DNA from: a bacterium
Lineage (GTDB): Archaea; Thermoproteota; Nitrososphaeria; Nitrososphaerales; Nitrososphaeraceae
Direction of reading: 5' to 3'
DNA: 6,924 nt
Assembly: GCA_014381105.1 (NCBI GenBank)
Contig: JACMIO010000021.1
Location: forward strand, 1-6,924
Below the pieces are notes generated by a model, which searched no databases, was not told the DNA's origin, and saw only the letters and a list, made by a program, of their open reading frames with translations. The translations under genes and the position numbers were made by a program. This document shows positions 5,695 through 6,924 of the stretch, one piece after another (position 1 is the first letter of the stretch; each line of letters starts with the position of its first letter).

Positions 5695-5716
5695 GTTATT
5701 TAACAGTCCCTTCGAC

Positions 5717-5724
5717 TAATAAAA
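5717..5724 (-). promoter_or_regulatory. Probable TATA box of the HIT gene (leaderless)
   Basis: The minus strand reads TTTTATTA, centred at about 5720. A start 26-27 bp downstream falls on the A of the HIT ATG (5694), predicting a leaderless mRNA independent of the upstream SelD-like gene. Confidence 0.4.
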
Positions 5725-5761
5725 TTTTACCACGTCTGAAATAAATTCTTGATAAACATAT

Positions 5762-6889
5762 TCAAGCTGTATTATTGAAAAGCGATGTAATGTGCTTTGC
5801 TGCAACATATTTATTTATATTATTATTAATGGTAACCATAGGCCGTTCTTTGTCATTTACAAATCCGATAATCTGAGGATTGAAGTTATGTTTCTTCAGG
5901 TCTTCCAAAATTAGTGGTGCCAAATCCTCACTTGTTACTATCAAGTGACATCCATTCATCGCTGCTGTTGAATTTGAAACAAGGAATTCATCTGTCGCAA
6001 ATCTGGCCAACTCCTCATGTTTTATTGGTACTTCATTTATAACCAAGTGGGCATTTGCCACTTTGGCTAAATTAATTAATGCCAGGATGCCATCCGAACC
6101 AACAGGATAAACGCTAATAATATTACCATTTGTATCTACCTCCTTTCCAAAATCAGTACAGTATTTTGAAATTATCTTACCCAAGGAAAATCTGGGTTGA
6201 GTTAACGATTTTATTATTTCATTCTTAATTGAGATATCAATTGGTTCGTGTTTACTCAAAATGGAGTTCATTTCGCCAATCCGATTTATTGTGTAGATGC
6301 TCAGAGGAGTTAATGAACCGAATTTGTCTGTCAATATCAATACCATCCCTGGTTGAATGAGATCATATCTTGTGGGTAATTCCTTTGTGGAATGGGCATA
6401 AGCTGTTGCCCCATAGAACAGTTTTCCTAGTTTAAGAGAACTATAGTCATCGAGTAACAAATTATACTTTGCCGCAAACTTATCACTGTTTGTTCTTATA
6501 CTGTCCAACAAACCTTCATCTGGCGCATCGTAAATTGGTAATATTCTAAAACCCGAAGTACATCCTAATAAAAGTAGATTTTCGATGGCTGAGGCAAGGG
6601 CAATTGAAGTGTTTATCATAGAATCCGGTTCCTCATCGGGATCGATTAATTTACCAGATGAAATATTGACTGCCGTATATCCCAACTTATTTCCTCTATG
6701 TGTGTCAATGTAATCAACAAGTCCAAATTGTGATTCAAATTGCGATGTAGTTGAAAGCACTACTCTCTTTAACTGATGTTTGGGAGGTTTTTTACCATAG
6801 AAATTGTCAAGTAGGTGGGACAGACTTTGTTCATCTTCTGCTACTTCATTGTGAATCCTCATTAGCGAAATAATTTTCTTGTTTTTCAA
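5762..6889 (-). CDS. PurM/SelD-superfamily (AIR synthase-related) protein, 5' end uncertain
   Basis: About 375 residues with the two-domain architecture of the PurM/SelD/ThiL ATP-binding superfamily. Segment IDPDEEPDSMINTSIALASA (82-101) followed by IENLLLLGC corresponds to the [22 protein letters not shown] region of SelD. LIQPGMVLILTDKFGS (177-192) corresponds to the PGD-x-LVLTKPLG strand. PVGSDGILALINLAKVANAH (262-281) and NSTAAMNGCHLIVTS (306-320) match the C-terminal domain's DVTGFGLLGH and DPQTSGGLLI blocks. The catalytic Cys/Sec and Lys of true selenophosphate synthase (GCGCK in E. coli) are absent; the first cysteine is C110. A selenide water dikinase call is therefore not supported and the substrate is unknown. 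Start choice is open: TTG at 6889 is listed, ATG at 6862 would remove nine residues, and the frame has no stop to the right edge, so the gene may begin outside. HIT lies downstream on the same strand. Confidence 0.68.
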   Translation of the reverse strand: MKNKKIISLMRIHNEVAEDEQSLSHLLDNFYGKKPPKHQLKRVVLSTTSQFESQFGLVDYIDTHRGNKLGYTAVNISSGKLIDPDEEPDSMINTSIALASAIENLLLLGCTSGFRILPIYDAPDEGLLDSIRTNSDKFAAKYNLLLDDYSSLKLGKLFYGATAYAHSTKELPTRYDLIQPGMVLILTDKFGSLTPLSIYTINRIGEMNSILSKHEPIDISIKNEIIKSLTQPRFSLGKIISKYCTDFGKEVDTNGNIISVYPVGSDGILALINLAKVANAHLVINEVPIKHEELARFATDEFLVSNSTAAMNGCHLIVTSEDLAPLILEDLKKHNFNPQIIGFVNDKERPMVTINNNINKYVAAKHITSLFNNTA

Positions 6890-6924
6890 ATCCTCAGAAA
6901 TTGATTCGTTTACATTGTATATCC

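Noticed and set aside
3617..6923. Shared CATTGTATATC at 3617-3627 and 6913-6923 as a common operator
   Set aside because: One copy spans the methyltransferase start codon and the other precedes an uncertain start; there are only two copies, and an 11-mer of this composition can recur by chance.

Overview
The window looks like a chromosomal segment of an ammonia-oxidising archaeon of the Nitrososphaeria (Thaumarchaeota). The evidence is AT-rich DNA, archaeal TATA boxes (two perfect TTTATATA matches), very short or absent 5' leaders, and the gene set: a GT55 mannosyl-3-phosphoglycerate synthase, a half-size heme A synthase, and an archaeal DOT1/aKMT-like methyltransferase. The loose packing, with intergenic gaps of about 400-480 bp, fits soil group I.1b relatives (Nitrosocosmicus/Nitrososphaera type) better than compact marine Nitrosopumilus. 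That placement is inference; no rRNA or marker gene is present.

Layout from left to right. Positions 1-941 (minus) hold mpgS, cut by the left edge. A gene-free gap of about 480 bp follows. Positions 1421-1729 (minus) encode a small Rieske-type [2Fe-2S] ferredoxin, divergent from a CorA-family metal-ion transporter at 1844-2809 (plus). CorA converges on a SAM-dependent methyltransferase at 2852-3619 (minus). Next is a 400-bp region with a possible Cys-rich microprotein at 3712-3916 (plus) that reads best across a one-base frameshift. A compact CtaA/Cox15 heme A synthase (4018-4464, plus) is followed by a HAD-superfamily protein (4534-5229, plus) whose catalytic residues are largely lost. It converges, with only 15 bp between stop codons, on a HIT/HINT-type nucleotide hydrolase (5245-5694, minus). 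Upstream of HIT on the same strand is a PurM/SelD-superfamily protein (from 5762, minus) whose 5' end is unresolved at the right edge.

The genes look like independent single-gene units rather than one pathway operon: orientation alternates, and most genes have their own TATA candidate. Themes are osmolyte synthesis (mpgS), divalent metal uptake (CorA), respiratory cofactor maturation (CtaA), redox transfer (Rieske), and nucleotide or protein modification (HIT, methyltransferase, SelD-like). No mobile element, CRISPR array, tRNA or rRNA was seen.

The observations most worth a second look are the HAD protein lacking its motif I aspartate, the frameshift-split Cys/His microprotein, the methyltransferase's unexplained C-terminal extension, and a SelD-like protein without the N-terminal Cys/Sec-Lys active site.
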